Origin: Flammula alnicola
Taxonomy: Eukaryota > Basidiomycota > Agaricomycetes > Agaricales > Strophariaceae
NCBI GenBank assembly: GCA_015499995.1
Contig: JADNRV010000065.1
Location: 124,001 to 188,000, forward strand
DNA length: 64,000 nucleotides
Reading direction: 5' to 3'
The notes beneath the pieces are model-generated. The model was not told where the DNA came from, did not search any database, and saw nothing but the letters and a program-made list of their open reading frames with translations. Below, in pieces: positions 33,790-44,774 of the stretch (position 1 is the first letter of the stretch; each line of letters starts with the position of its first letter). The position numbers and the translations under genes are program-made.

Positions 33790-34351
33790 ATGGCAGAAGT
33801 GCGGCTTACCGAACTCACAGTCGATAGTTCTCCCTCCCTCGATAGTGACATTGCTCCTGGGCTTGATAAAGATAGCCCAGAGTACAAAGCTTACTACCAG
33901 CAGCGTTTCAAGGCAGCTGCGTACCAACAGATAGCACAGATGATCGAGAGGTATGATTCGTTCCTTTTCATGCGGAACCTTCTAAAACGGTATCGCAGCG
34001 ATCCAACTTGCGAAGTGATCCGCTATTGGTTGTCCTGGGATGAGGCGAAGCGAGCAACCGCTATGGAATATTTCACGCGCAATCTCAAGTTCAAAAAAGA
34101 AATCGATTTGGACGACACGGAATTGGTTGACAGAAGGGCCGAGTCTGCGGTCATTTGTACAATTGTAAGTCCATAATGCTCATTTTTCTAGGGTACAGTT
34201 TGTCGTAGTAACTTCTAAACCACAGGTTACGGTCGCTTGGCCAGAAATGCAGAAGGACGCATTGAAGGACTACGGGAAACTTCGAAAACCCAACCTTCTC
34301 CGGACAGCCCTTCAAACGTCGTCGAGCCTCAAGGGTGGGCCAATGCCATGA
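33790..34351 (+). CDS. Small orphan protein, 166 aa
   Basis: Two exons (33790-34164 and 34226-34351) join in frame to 167 codons with a 61-base GTAAGT...CACAG intron. The protein is helical and charged: DSPEYKAYYQQRFKAAAYQQ, IRYWLSWDEAKRATAMEY, WPEMQKDALKDYGKLRKP. No family recognised. It lies 540 bases downstream of another small gene in the same direction. Confidence 0.6.
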
Positions 34352-35487
34352 TAGGCATCTGATCCTGAGAACAACTGTTGCTGAGTGAAAAACATTGTCA
34401 TTACTTTCCTTTTGTTCGATCCGCAGCCACTTTGTGATGTCCGTTGTCGATTTTCAACTGAACACCGTCTATACTGACCCATGTAGGATACTAGTATAAT
34501 TACTACTAGTATTTTTATGTCTTGATGATATTTCGTTTGTTAACCTTCACGATTGAGATCCCTTTACACCAATATCAGAGACTGGAGTATAGATTTCTCA
34601 CTACCATAACTGATGCTCGCTCAAATCCTGAATCCTTTAGGCAAATCTTCAGGGCGAGCTGAGGAGTCCTAGAGAATCACCACGTGCAACGGCATTATTT
34701 TTGTGGATTCTGGAACGCTGTTCTCCAACCAGCGCACTAACACCAGGCACAGTTGGACGAACACAGACGATAAGAATTGTTCATATGACCAATCATTAAT
34801 CAGATATGATCAATACCCTTACCCCACCTGGGTCGAGTGGCAAGTCCGCGAGTCAGAAAATCGATGCAACCATGGACCTGGTCATTGTAAAGCCGGAGCT
34901 TCTTCTGCAACATAATCTGTCATGCCGCTGGGACAAATCGTGCAGAAGTCCAATGGGAAACGCGTCGAGGGAGCGCCGTGAGGCGTAGCGGAATATCATA
35001 CGGACCGACTAAGGTACAGCCCTTCTACAACCTATTCCGCATTCCCCTCACCAACAAGTCAACAAAGGCCATTTAACACCTTTCCGCACTCGGAAATGGA
35101 CGTCCACGCCGCCATCAAATGACAGCCACTTCCCTTGAGGGAGCTGGGCTGGATTGGCAGGCAATAGTTGTAGTTCGATGTTCTCCAAGAGAATTTAAAA
35201 ACGTACCCCAAATGTTTGCTGCACCTGCGAAATCGTTACCTTCGAGGTCCGCTGGACGAGGGTTATGATATATGCAACAACAGCGTCCGGTTTTTGAGAT
35301 TCGCAGTTCGTTGGCTTGGTTGCCACCGAGAGCAAGCTGCAGTATGCCTTGTAACTGGTCCCTCGAGAACTTCAAATCCACGCATTCCGTCCTATCCATC
35401 GATTGATGGACTCTGTTTAGGATATACTGGCGGGGGTAGTCGACAGCGAGAAAGCCGAGACACGGCAGTGCGGTGGGCATGTAGTCA
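34352..35487. other. Spacer between convergent genes
   Basis: No gene supported; contains the 3' flanks of the genes on either side. Confidence 0.4.
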
Positions 35488-37395
35488 TTACATGTAGTCC
35501 TCTTCGTCCATGTCGTCGAAGGGCCAGTGCGCCGCGACCCGAGCCCGTTCCTCCTCATCCTCGATCGCCGTCAATCCATGCTCCTTCATCTTCTCGCTGC
35601 GTGCCATGGCCTCCTCGTAGTGCTCGGCGGGCACCCAGTCCTCCGGCCCGACGCCGATCATGTCCCGCCACACCTCTAGATACCTGTCCACTTCTCTCTG
35701 TGCTGCTTCCAGCTCCATCGTCTCGCATACGTCATCGGGGTCGAACACGACAGGACACGGCGAGCATGCCCCCGTGAGCCTCTCCCAGTTCTCCGTTGCT
35801 TGTATCAGCGCAACCTTCAGCTCGAGAGTTTCGCCCTCCCACGGGGCACGGGCGTGACGGAAAAGGCGGCGGCGGAGCATGCCTACGGGGTCCGTCAATG
35901 CCGCGTAATGAAGCATGTTGTACTTCTCCGTGTTGTTGACGTAGTGATAATGGACTAAGCGGCGACGGTAGAGTTCCATCTCTCTTCTTTGCTGGGTTTC
36001 GTCCAAGTCGTCCAACTTCTCCGGCATCAAAGGCGGCGTCATAGATTGCCAGCCAACATCGTCATAGTTCTGCAGCCATTGGGGTATACCGGCATGGAGA
36101 GACAGGGGTAGGATCGAGGTGTGTTGCCAGTCGATCAGGCCGACGACGACGTACGAGCTAGAGTCGGGCGACCAAGAAACGATGATATTGCTCGGCTGGA
36201 GGTCGGGATGGCGGATGCAGAAATGATCGAGGGTCGGGTCCCTGGCGACCAGGGACGACGCGATGCGGAGATAGCGGTCCAGGTTCTCGATGTGATCTGA
36301 CGGCTGCTGCTCCTGGTACTTGTAAGCGTCCCTCCTTGCGCGCTGGAGCGGCAACAGCGGTCGACCGAACCGCCGTAAGTGAGCTCGTTCCTTTTCGGCA
36401 CCTCTTACGAGGGCTGCTTCGGCACTTGCGTCTATAGTTATCAGTTAGTTTAATGGATTAATAATAATAAAAAGGCAGGGAGCGGCCTACATGGTCCTCG
36501 ATCTACCTCGAGCTGCGATCTCCTGCCATACCATAGAGGCAGACTTGTCTCTGGACCGACGCAGAAACGCTTGTCCTTGAGCGCCACGCCCGGCCTAGTA
36601 GGCCCAAAGGCGCTCCCGGCTACATTTACCAGGTCTTCGATAAAGTACAGGCTTCCGCCAGCCGGGAAAGCTATCGACATCATCTTCGACTCCAGTTCAG
36701 CAAGTTGTCGTAGGATGGAAATGATGTCCCCCTCCCCCAGGTCAGATAATACGTCGCCTAAACTGGTGCCTTCTACAAATTGCATGAAGATATACTCGGT
36801 ACCTGCCGCATTGTCCGGCGTAGGCGAGTATCCGTATACCTCCGGTGTAGGCAGCCCAACAGAACGGAGAAAGGCCAGAGTAGCCACCTCACTAGCGACA
36901 GCGAAGTACTTAGGAGTCGTAGCCGGGTACGGGATACGCGCCACCATTCGGAAGCCACCGCGCATGGTAATGAGGAAGGTGCGGTTGAACCCACCCTCGG
37001 CCAGTTTTTCCAGGTGGTCGATATCATCAGGACTACGCTTGACGGACTCCGCTGCAAGTCGACGTAGCCCATCGACGTTGAAGACAAGTCTGCGCTCTGC
37101 GTGGCGAAGCTTATCGTTAACGCTGAACATAATAGATTACGGATTAGACATATACCCCATAAAATAACATGTATGAGACTTACATCCACCGCCCTGACGT
37201 ATATTCAAAAAGGTCGCTACGAGATTGCGCCATGATGGAGAACGCACGACGTGGCAAGCAACTGGTCGGAGTGGCGATGGGGCTCGACCAGGAAACGTGA
37301 AATGAACGCGGTGAGGAGCGAGGACGGCGCAGAGACAGCGAGATTGGAACTGCCGGTAAGTCGAAGATGAGCCTCGCGCTCCGAAGACAGGACAT
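35488..37395 (-). CDS. AIM9-like mitochondrial kinase-fold protein, 595 aa
   Basis: Exons 37395-37184, 37122-36491 and 36431-35488 join to exactly 596 codons through introns of 61 and 59 bases. The first about 50 residues (MSCLRSARLIF, SLRRPRSSPRSFHVSW) are Arg/Ser-rich without acids, like a mitochondrial presequence. Then comes RSDLFEYTSGRW with NDKLRHAERRLVFNVDGL, typical of the family start. The APH-type kinase domain follows: EGGFNRTFLITM (glycine loop region), IPYPATTPKYFAVASEV, EYIFMQFVEGTSL, the catalytic loop FCIRHPDLQPSNIIVSW and GLIDWQHTSILPLSLHAG. Yeast AIM9 (FMP29) is a mitochondrial protein of unknown activity that affects mitochondrial inheritance. It appears intact. Confidence 0.82.
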
Positions 37396-37445
37396 ACGTG
37401 GAGGGGCGGAAGAAGGGAAAAAATAGAGAGGTTGCACAGTGCATA

Positions 37446-37728
37446 GCTGCTCACACTTCCATGGAAATGAAGAGCAAGACTTCAGCTGAGCAGTCAGGTC
37501 AGGTCGCAGTGGAGAGGTGGATTTCTCTGTCACGTTCGTGTCACCGCACAACCCATGATACCAGCCGGATAAGTAGATCACCACGTGCCTCAAACAGATA
37601 ATCGATATGGCGAAGCTGCCCGCTTGACTCCCACCGACATCAACTAATACTATTTCCAAGTCCATGCACCTTCGGCACATATTATACAAAGGCATAATTC
37701 GTCAGCATTTCAACACGGGCAGGCTTAA
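37446..37728 (-). promoter_or_regulatory. Promoter region shared with the APH gene at 39751-40629
   Basis: About 280 bases upstream of the AIM9-like gene are nearly the same as 40617-40923, in the same place and direction relative to the second gene. The shared block runs from TCCATGGAAATGAAGAGCAA to CAACACGGGCAGGCTTAAAT and includes a TATA-like TGTATAATATG on the minus strand. Confidence 0.7.
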
Positions 37729-38030
37729 ATCATTCAGTAAAAATATAAGTGCTTATATAAGTTGGCCCGTTTCCAGCGTGTGCAGTGAATCAGAATCCCA
37801 GTGATGTCAGTACGGTCGCAAATGAGGAAATATTTTACATGAAGTTATACAGCGGCACCAGAGCGCGCCCGCTCTTCGATATTCGGCGGCAAGATAGCTT
37901 GACACGTGCACGCACAGGTTTTCCCATGTCTATTCAACTCTTCTACTGAACAGTTTGACACAAAGTCTACCGTGATGCACAGTGCACTATTGAAAGAAAC
38001 ACTCGTACGATGCAACACTAGAAACAGGTT

Positions 38031-38597
38031 TCAGCGAGTATATGGCCTAGGCTCTACCTGCTCAGCACGTTGCACTACCCGATCAACGTCGGCCTGTGTC
38101 AAAATACCTCCTTTCACTGCGGTTTCGAGCACTGTCTTGCACCAATCCTGGCAGTTCCAATTACCGTCTGGCTTCCTCACGCGCGTCCCGTTGGAAATGG
38201 TCTCGAACTCCATACGCTGCTCAGGCGTCATCTTCTTCAGCAGGATATAAGCTCCGTACATCTTGGTCAAACTCCCCTCCGCCACGGTGATCGCACCCCA
38301 ATTCGTAAGATGATTCAAGTCTCCTTGACCCATCAGGTTCCTTTCTTGCACGATATGGAGCCGGCGATGGACCAGCGACCCATCCGTTTTTGTCGCCCCT
38401 AGGTTCCACTGGAACATCCAGTGCTGGTCGCGGGAGGTGAAAGTCCCACTACGAGGAATTTGCCCGTGAATAACGATGAGAAAGACCTCGAGATCCTCAG
38501 CGGGTTCAGGATAAATGAAGCTATTGAGGCTAACCGGTCCTGGCCAATTCGGTCTCCCCATGTTCTCGAGGTACTCATGTTTGTTGTTGGACGCCAT
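38031..38597 (-). CDS. Unrecognised conserved-looking protein, 188 aa
   Basis: A single uninterrupted frame starts MASNNKHEYLENMGRPNWPG. It has an alternating strand-helix composition (DLEVFLIVIHGQIPRSG, QHWMFQWNLGATK) and a C-terminal NWNCQDWCKTVLETAVKGG. The pairing of an HW in the middle with a CQDW near the end recalls small fungal proteins with a papain-like or PPPDE-like layout, but I cannot assign a family. No signal peptide or membrane helix. Confidence 0.6.
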   Translation of the reverse strand: MASNNKHEYLENMGRPNWPGPVSLNSFIYPEPAEDLEVFLIVIHGQIPRSGTFTSRDQHWMFQWNLGATKTDGSLVHRRLHIVQERNLMGQGDLNHLTNWGAITVAEGSLTKMYGAYILLKKMTPEQRMEFETISNGTRVRKPDGNWNCQDWCKTVLETAVKGGILTQADVDRVVQRAEQVEPRPYTR

Positions 38598-38744
38598 TAA
38601 TATTCGTTCCGCACGCTCTATAAAGTGACTGTGATCAACGAGGAAAGGGTGTCAAAAACATTCGATGTCTCACCAGGATGGGCTAGATGCAGTGTTTGTT
38701 GAAGAAATTGATTAAGGCTCTAGTGATATTTATACTTGAAGCTC

Positions 38745-39030
38745 GCTGCTTTGTTCTTCTTTGGGCCCTGATCTCACGCACAATGTGGCACCGTTTCGAG
38801 TCATAGCCCTCACTTTCCACGCGAGCGCACACACAGCATACCCAAAAGGTCCGACTCACCGCTTTATAGCCTTTATGCTTCCAGAGGAAGTGAAGTTCTT
38901 TGCTTTGTTCTTCTTTGAGCTCCATTGTCGAGGACAGTGTGGCGTACCGTTTGGAGTCATAGCCCTCGCTTTCCACGCGACTGCACACAAAGGATACCTA
39001 AATGGTCCGACTCAAATTGACCGTGGATAT
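38745..39030. repeat. Two-copy tandem repeat, about 150 bp
   Basis: The block starting GCTTTGTTCTTCTTTG and containing GAGTCATAGCCCTC and CACACA....GGTCCGACTCA occurs at about 38747 and again at about 38899, diverged by roughly one in eight bases. No gene. Confidence 0.6.
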
Positions 39031-39149
39031 TGAGGGACACCTCAGGCGACGTCCCATTCATTTTTCCGGATAGGTCCTCTCGTCTTCCAAGTATGTACTG
39101 CAGGAAATCGACCTGCGTAAACGTGAGCATGAACGCAATCCGTACAGCA

Positions 39150-39720
39150 GGGAACGAATATACTCAGGGCAGGGTATTTATCCTCATTCCAAAAATCAAA
39201 AGTTCCTCGATCGCGTGATGACGATGAAAACGATTCGCATGCCGCGTACTTCGATCAAGATCATTTGGTGGAGGAAAAATGCATTCGTGTCCTTCGTCTT
39301 ACGGATGTCCAGCGCATTGACATACTTAGGTTGGATGCCAGTCCAGCTGCCAGGCACGGTTGTGGGCGTGACCATGAAAAGCGCTCTCGCTTTCATGCAT
39401 CGTGGGCCGTCGTACGGTAATGGGTTAGTTGCTCAGTCGAGAGGAAAGCTCAAGCAAGAGATTGCCGCGCACTTTCCAAGGCGTGTTCGGAACGAGTCCA
39501 TATTTATTCAAGTATCATCCCACCGCCGAGATTACCGCTTTCCACATTGATGACTCTTTCCCTTTACGCCCCAATATTGTCAGATACATGGGGGTTAAGA
39601 CAGTCAGACTCTGTCTTTGGAATGCCAGATTTGAACGAGAGCAAATTCCATTCCCATTACTACCACAGACCCCTGCTCGAAAACAATTCAAGAGAGTGAT
39701 AGTATACGTAAAGGTATGTC
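39150..39720 (+). pseudogene. Unrecognised gene remnant, first copy
   Basis: Open plus-strand pieces (HAAYFDQDHLVEEKCIRVL, LFKYHPTAEITAFHIDDSF, RLCLWNARFEREQIPFPLL) lie in different frames. The same pieces recur at 47090-48270, so both copies derive from one sequence. No family recognised. It ends just before the convergent APH gene. Confidence 0.4.
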
Positions 39721-39750
39721 AACGTGGTGACTAGTAATACCGAAAGGAGA

Positions 39751-40629
39751 TCAGTATGAAGTTTGAATAGCGTCGTTGATAAGGTAGCCATAGTAGTTTC
39801 CTTCCCCAGTCATCGGGCCAAGGGCAGACGCAAGAGCCTTAGCCCACTTCCCATACCATGCTCCCCTGTCAGCGAAGGTATACTCCCAGAAGCTGGGATA
39901 CCACCCCAAAGTCTCCCAGTCAAGAATGGCGATGATGACACCATCCTTGACGAGAATATTTCGCGGCGAGAGATCTCCATGTGTCAAGACTATCGGCTTA
40001 TTGACGACAGCAGTGTGATCTAGCGGGGGTGCTTCGCTGTCGCCCTTTGGGTCCCTCTCAACCCAGTAGTTCCTGAACTCGTCCATCGTCCGAAACTCTC
40101 GTGGTGGAGGTGAGTCTTCAAAGTAAATATTGCGAAATGGTCCGCTGGGCCACGAACCCATGAGCGTAGCTTGACCGCTACCGATCTCCCGCAACTGTCC
40201 GACGAAGTCGTTGAGCTGCCAAGCTATCGCCAGGAGCTGATCCTCCGACAAGGAAAACTGAGCGTTATCGAGTGTCTCCGCCTTGATAAAGTCCATTACA
40301 ATATAGCCCCAGTTATATGGGCCATGGCGGAAAGCGTAGTGTACTTTCGGCACTGGTACGCGGGTGTTCTGACGAGCATACTCCATTGCAGCTGCCTCTT
40401 CCATCGACACTGCCTTGCCAAACTTCACAAGTCTCTCGCCGCTGATTAAAGCCAGCCCTGCGTTGCCGCTGGTGTTGGATATCATTCCACCTGTATGAAA
40501 ATGTTTGGCGCCTTTGATCTCGTCCAGGATACTCTCAAGGACATGGGATGGAGGATTAAGATGTTTGAGGAATCTGAATACATATGAGTGCAGGTCAGAA
40601 AGCAGGTGCCTAGCTACTCACACGTCCAT
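39751..40629 (-). CDS. APH-like phosphotransferase, 276 aa
   Basis: An 8-base first exon (40629-40622, MDV) joins by a 48-base intron to 40573-39751, giving 277 codons. The family layout is clear: ERLVKFGKAVSMEEAAAMEY (ATP-anchoring lysine), VPVPKVHYAF, NWGYIVMDFIKAETLD, the catalytic loop IVLTHGDLSPRNILVKD, and the metal loop AILDWETLGWYPSFWEY. Substrate unknown; such genes are expanded in mushrooms and are not evidence of antibiotic resistance. A later copy at 48320-49198 has a nonsense codon. Confidence 0.82.
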
Positions 40630-40923
40630 GGAAATGAAGAGCAAGACTTGAGCTTGAGCGCTTGAGCAGTCAGGTCAGGTCGCAGTCGATGAACGGGCCT
40701 TGGGATGGATTTCTCTGTCACATTCGTGTCCCACAACGTCTGACCTTCTCACGATACCAGCTGGATAAGTAGATCACCACGTGCCTCAAACAGATAATCG
40801 ATAATGTATTCAGTAATCCGCTTGACTCCCACCGACATCAACTAATACAATTTCCAAGTCCACACCTTCGGCACATATTATACAAAGGCATAATTCGTCA
40901 GCGTTTCAACACGGGCAGGCTTA
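40617..40923 (-). promoter_or_regulatory. Promoter region shared with the AIM9-like gene
   Basis: Near-copy of 37446-37728 with small insertions (for example GAGCTTGAGCGCTTGAGC). See that entry. Confidence 0.7.
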
Positions 40924-42199
40924 AATTCTCTTGCCGGCAATGAGTTCGGTGGACTCAGGAACACGTCTTCATTAGCAATCGAAGATAACGAGGTCTGCCA
41001 GTGGAGCTCGAGCCTCAGATAATACCCTGTGGGTTGTCAAGGATGCTCGAAGCTTGGAATATCACGCGTATTTGAACGTCTCTCCGCAGTGGTCAACTAC
41101 GGGCGGGCTGGTACGTGCTCCTAATAATATCGCTGTAAACCCCGCTCGTTCACCTCCGCTTTCTACCTGTACAGGCGATTATCCAACAAAAAATTTCGCC
41201 GGGATTTGTTCACGGTGCTCATACCTGTTCTTGAAGTATGTCTTCCTCGAGGCTTCCTCATTAACACTTGAAATACAACGAAAATAGTACCTCTCTCTTC
41301 CTATCCCCAGGTCCACGTCATCTGCGCACGTAGTTTCTGCGAGGGCGTCGAGCGATATACAAGGCCATCACCACTCTTGCTATGGCGGCAGATGCTAGCG
41401 AGTTTGCCTTCAACAGGTGCCTTCTCAGGACTGTGTTTACTTTTGTGCTAATCCACTATTGAAACCGTTTCGTTTCATTAGCATTACCCCACGACGGTTC
41501 TCTTGAGGGTATTACGAAACACAGGCAGACAGGAACTAAGGCTCACAGTGAAGGCGATGGCGTGTAGGGTTGATCTGTGTCTAGGTCGTCGTTTCGATGT
41601 TTCTTATTTGTGAACGTCACTCACTATACTCCGCGGCTATTTCCGTCGACCCCGATATCTTCCAGTTAGCCTCGACGAACTGCTTATGCGCATTCAAGCT
41701 ACGTCACTTCATGGATTTTACACAGCCATCGTAGGTTCGGGTAAAGATATGTGCGTATTCCTCCGTTGATCCAAATGATGCGCCTCGTCATCGGAAGTAG
41801 TACAAATGAGTGGTTCAATATACCTTCACTTTAGAAACGATCTCCTACGAACGAGCAAGGAGTGACGGGCATTTATCGTGAGGTTGATGTTGCGAACATG
41901 TCGCAATGACTAGTCACGTATTACTGCGCCCGCCTGAACTGAATTCAGCAGCTCGGTTGCCATTGCCTCGGAGGAAGACGAGACTGCACATATAAATATG
42001 CATCTAACATGAGTAAGGGGTAAACCAACGTGCGTCGTGAACCCTGAACGTTGAACCCCGCCATTGACGTTATTGCTCCTGTCTCTGTCTCTGCTGTATC
42101 TTGTCCACGGCGGCATCCACGGGGCACCGACGGCCACATTGGTTGCGCTCGACGCTGCAATGCCCAGTGTCTTCTCTTCCACTTGCACCCGTCGTCCAG
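40924..42199. other. Spacer with scattered repeat fragments
   Basis: About 41030-41180 is related to 46540-46680 (GATGCTCGAAGCTTGGAATAT). About 41925-42010 is related to two adjoining copies at 51500-51640 (CATATAAATATGCATCTAAC). No intact gene. Confidence 0.4.
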
Positions 42200-42720
42200 T
42201 GGACATCGTTGCTACTGCACATTGAATTGCAATTCTCTCTATATACTCGAGTGCTTATCGTACGTTTGATTTCGCGATATCAGTGGTGTCGCCGCGCCCG
42301 TCTGGTCCTAATGAAAGAGGGAGAACTCAAAAATAAATCTCAAACGATAACCATAGAATCCCATTAAAGGAGAGTTGTACGTAGACATAAATATAAATAT
42401 GAGAACAACAAAAGACCCTACAGGTTCCCAAAAGACGAGTAAACGGAAATGAGGACGGGAAAACAAAGGAAGGCGCGATAAGGAAGGGGAGAAGCGAGGA
42501 ACAAGGAAGATGTCCATACGAAACGAAGCATATTTATAATATAAAGAGTGTAAGGAAAAGAGGGGACACAGGGAGGGAAAGCAGGACATCGGTAGTGTAC
42601 ATCTAATGTTCAGGAAGTGTACAACACGCGACATTGGGGAGGGAAGAAATGCGGAGAGGGACGGGATGGCGAGGCGAGGCGCGGAATTTAAAGAGGGAGG
42701 AGAGGACCGTAAAATAGAGG
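42200..42720. repeat. Dispersed repeat, copy near-identical to 62818-63420
   Basis: More than 400 bases match 62818-63420 closely, for example CGAGTGCTT.TCGTACGTTTG, GTTGTACGTAGACATAAATA and ACAGGTTCCCAAAAGACGA. On the minus strand it lies downstream of phosphatase-like pseudogene exons, so it may be their 3' flank. The purine-rich strand opens long but low-complexity frames that I do not regard as genes. Confidence 0.65.
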
Positions 42721-42889
42721 GTTCGAGGAAAAGGAGGGTGAAACGCAATGCGCAATCACGGAAGTCATCGCCTTGGAATTTACTTGTTGTCGGCGTCGTT
42801 CGTGGACGGATGAGGTGGGTTGGGAGCGCTATCTTATCCTCGTCGTCCTAACCACACACAGCCCAGAACAGGCAACCGAAGACACTCAC

Positions 42890-43440
42890 GCAACCGCCGC
42901 GCACTAGCAGCCCTACTACGCGACATTTCCCACTCCTGCAGCGTGTCGAAAAATCCCGTCTTGGGCCTGATGCACGCGCTTGCGGCACACGAGGGCATGG
43001 GCGGTGTCGTACGACATGCTGCGGTTGCGGATGAGGTAGGTGATGACGAGGGGCCGAGAGATGCCCTGTAGAGTTAGTTTCGGTGGTAAATAGGAGGAGA
43101 GAACGAAAAGGGGCAGGGAGCGAAGAGAAGGGTTCGATTATGGAACGAATAAGTGGATAAATGGATGGGAGACAGAAAAACACATACCGGAAACAAGCCA
43201 GCCATAAAGTGCGCTCACTGAGCCACGCTCCACCCCATCATCCGACATGTAAAAACATACGTCGGTGGCAAGGGTATCATTGAGCACGGCGAGTGAGGAG
43301 AGCGGGCGGACGTCCACAAGGGATCCGAGGTAGAGGGCACCATTGTGTGTTGGTGAGATGAGGGGTGGCAAGCTATAGAGGCTTCCTGCTACGCAATTTG
43401 GTGTGAGTTTTTGGTTTCTGTTGAGGAGTTGTGAGAACGC
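42890..43440 (-). pseudogene. Dual-specificity-phosphatase-like pseudogene, copy 1
   Basis: After a splice acceptor at 43071 the minus strand reads GISRPLVITYLIRNRSMSYD then TAHALVCRKR, the segment that follows the catalytic HCxxGxxR in these enzymes. One missing base then moves the rest of the family pattern (CIRPKTGFFDTLQEWEM) into another frame. Upstream, GALYLGSLVDVRPLSSL at about 43330 looks like the family's N-terminal YLGSL box. The exon with the catalytic cysteine is not present. Decayed copy. Confidence 0.6.
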
Positions 43441-43672
43441 CAACGGCCTCAGACATAGTAGAAGTGCAGGATATAGACATGCATTCGAACCATGCAGTTA
43501 CGGTGGAGTAGCGTCGAAGGCAAAGGCATGGGTGTAAGTATTCGATCATCTATGGACGGCACAGCCTCTGATACCATGTAATCTAATCTAACTGACCATG
43601 TTCTGTCTGAGACCGTATTAGTATCGTTCGACAAATCATTCATCAACCAACTTTGAACTGCTTTCCACAACC

Positions 43673-44774
43673 ATGACGAGCCCTTCTGACCACTCCGCCG
43701 TAGTCGATCTGTTATGTCAGTCATGGTATGCAGACTCATACGATGGACACATAATCCGCTTGTATCCAGACGGGACTGGAGAGGTATGTGCAGATCGTTA
43801 TTACTCAGACATTATCCAACATATTATGAAACGCCTCTATTAGATCATTTCACGTGCAGATTTAAGCCTCTGGCTTGCAGCACATATAGACTGGAAAATT
43901 GTCGAATCTGGTGGCGTCCAAGAGATCGCAGCTCCAAAGCAGTCTTTACTAAACAAATGGATATTAAGCTCTCAAGCATCGAGGGTCCTGGTCGCGACCA
44001 TAGAGATTACAATTACGAAGCGCCGAGAACCCTTGTCCCATCTCATCATAAACCCCGATTTTGCTCACACAATCGGCGGACATCTCCTATTAGAGAGCGC
44101 TTTCAAACCCACACAATTCGACATCACTGTTGAGCGCGGGCCGCTAGTGATGGGCACGGGTTCCGATACCCGTGCGGGTTTGCGGGTATGGGTATGGCGG
44201 GTGCGGGTGCGGGTGGGCTTTGAGTGACCCTCAGCCAACCCGCACCCGTGCGCCTGGGTCACGGGTTTTCGGCCGGCACACGGAAAACTCCGAAATATGT
44301 GTCAAACAGGTTGAATAATTAGTTATGTAATATAGTTTGCCAAAATTTAATCTAATTCTAATTCAACATTGTTCTGTTGGCATAAGTTCTCACGACACCC
44401 CCATCAAACCCGCACGGGTTTCTGTACCCACGGGTCACCTGCAAACCCGCACCTGCAAGCACGGGATCCCGTACCCGTGGCCACGGGTGCGGGTTTTGGC
44501 GGGTACGGGTGCGGGTCAACAAAAATTCGCCCGCGGGTTACCCGCGCCCATCACTAAGCGCGGCGAGTTCATGGCTCCTCTCATTTTGAAGGGGATGTCA
44601 TCCCCTGTCTTCGGCCTGCGCATGACATTCGATAAATCGCCGTATCCACCGATGGAGTCTTGGATACCAGAGGAAGCACCTATGTTGGAAAGCATGCGGC
44701 AGTTTGAGAAGGCATGTTTTGTCGCCCAGCGGCTGGAGGACACTAAGCGATGGGGCGGCTGTATCACCATGTAA
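43673..44774 (+). pseudogene. Unrecognised gene family, copy A, split by a MITE
   Basis: Exon 1 (43673-43783, MTSPSDHSAVVDLLCQSW) joins via a 60-base intron to 43844 onward: IISRADLSLWLAAHIDWKIV, SLLNKWILSSQ, VATIEITITKR, FDITVERG. A MITE at 44145-44556 interrupts the frame, which resumes EFMAPLILKG and ends RWGGCITM at 44774. Without the MITE the frame would be intact. The family has a second copy at 58175. It may be a cytoplasmic protein of about 230 residues with an IIRL.PDGTGE start; function unknown. Confidence 0.65.
44145..44556. mobile_element. hAT-like MITE family 1, copy 1
   Basis: 412 bp, ends TAGTGATGGGC...GCCCATCACTA, GC-rich repeats of CGGGTGCGGGT inside. The right flank AGCGCGGC matches the empty site in copy B (58633). 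The left flank contains AGCGCGG followed by GCCGC, so the 8-bp duplication is imperfect here. Confidence 0.75.

Noticed and set aside
42308..43183. Long minus-strand frames rich in S, L, P and F (also 51422-52000 and 63022-63934)
   Set aside because: They come from purine-rich repeat DNA that lacks stops on one strand and share no protein family; copies differ in frame.
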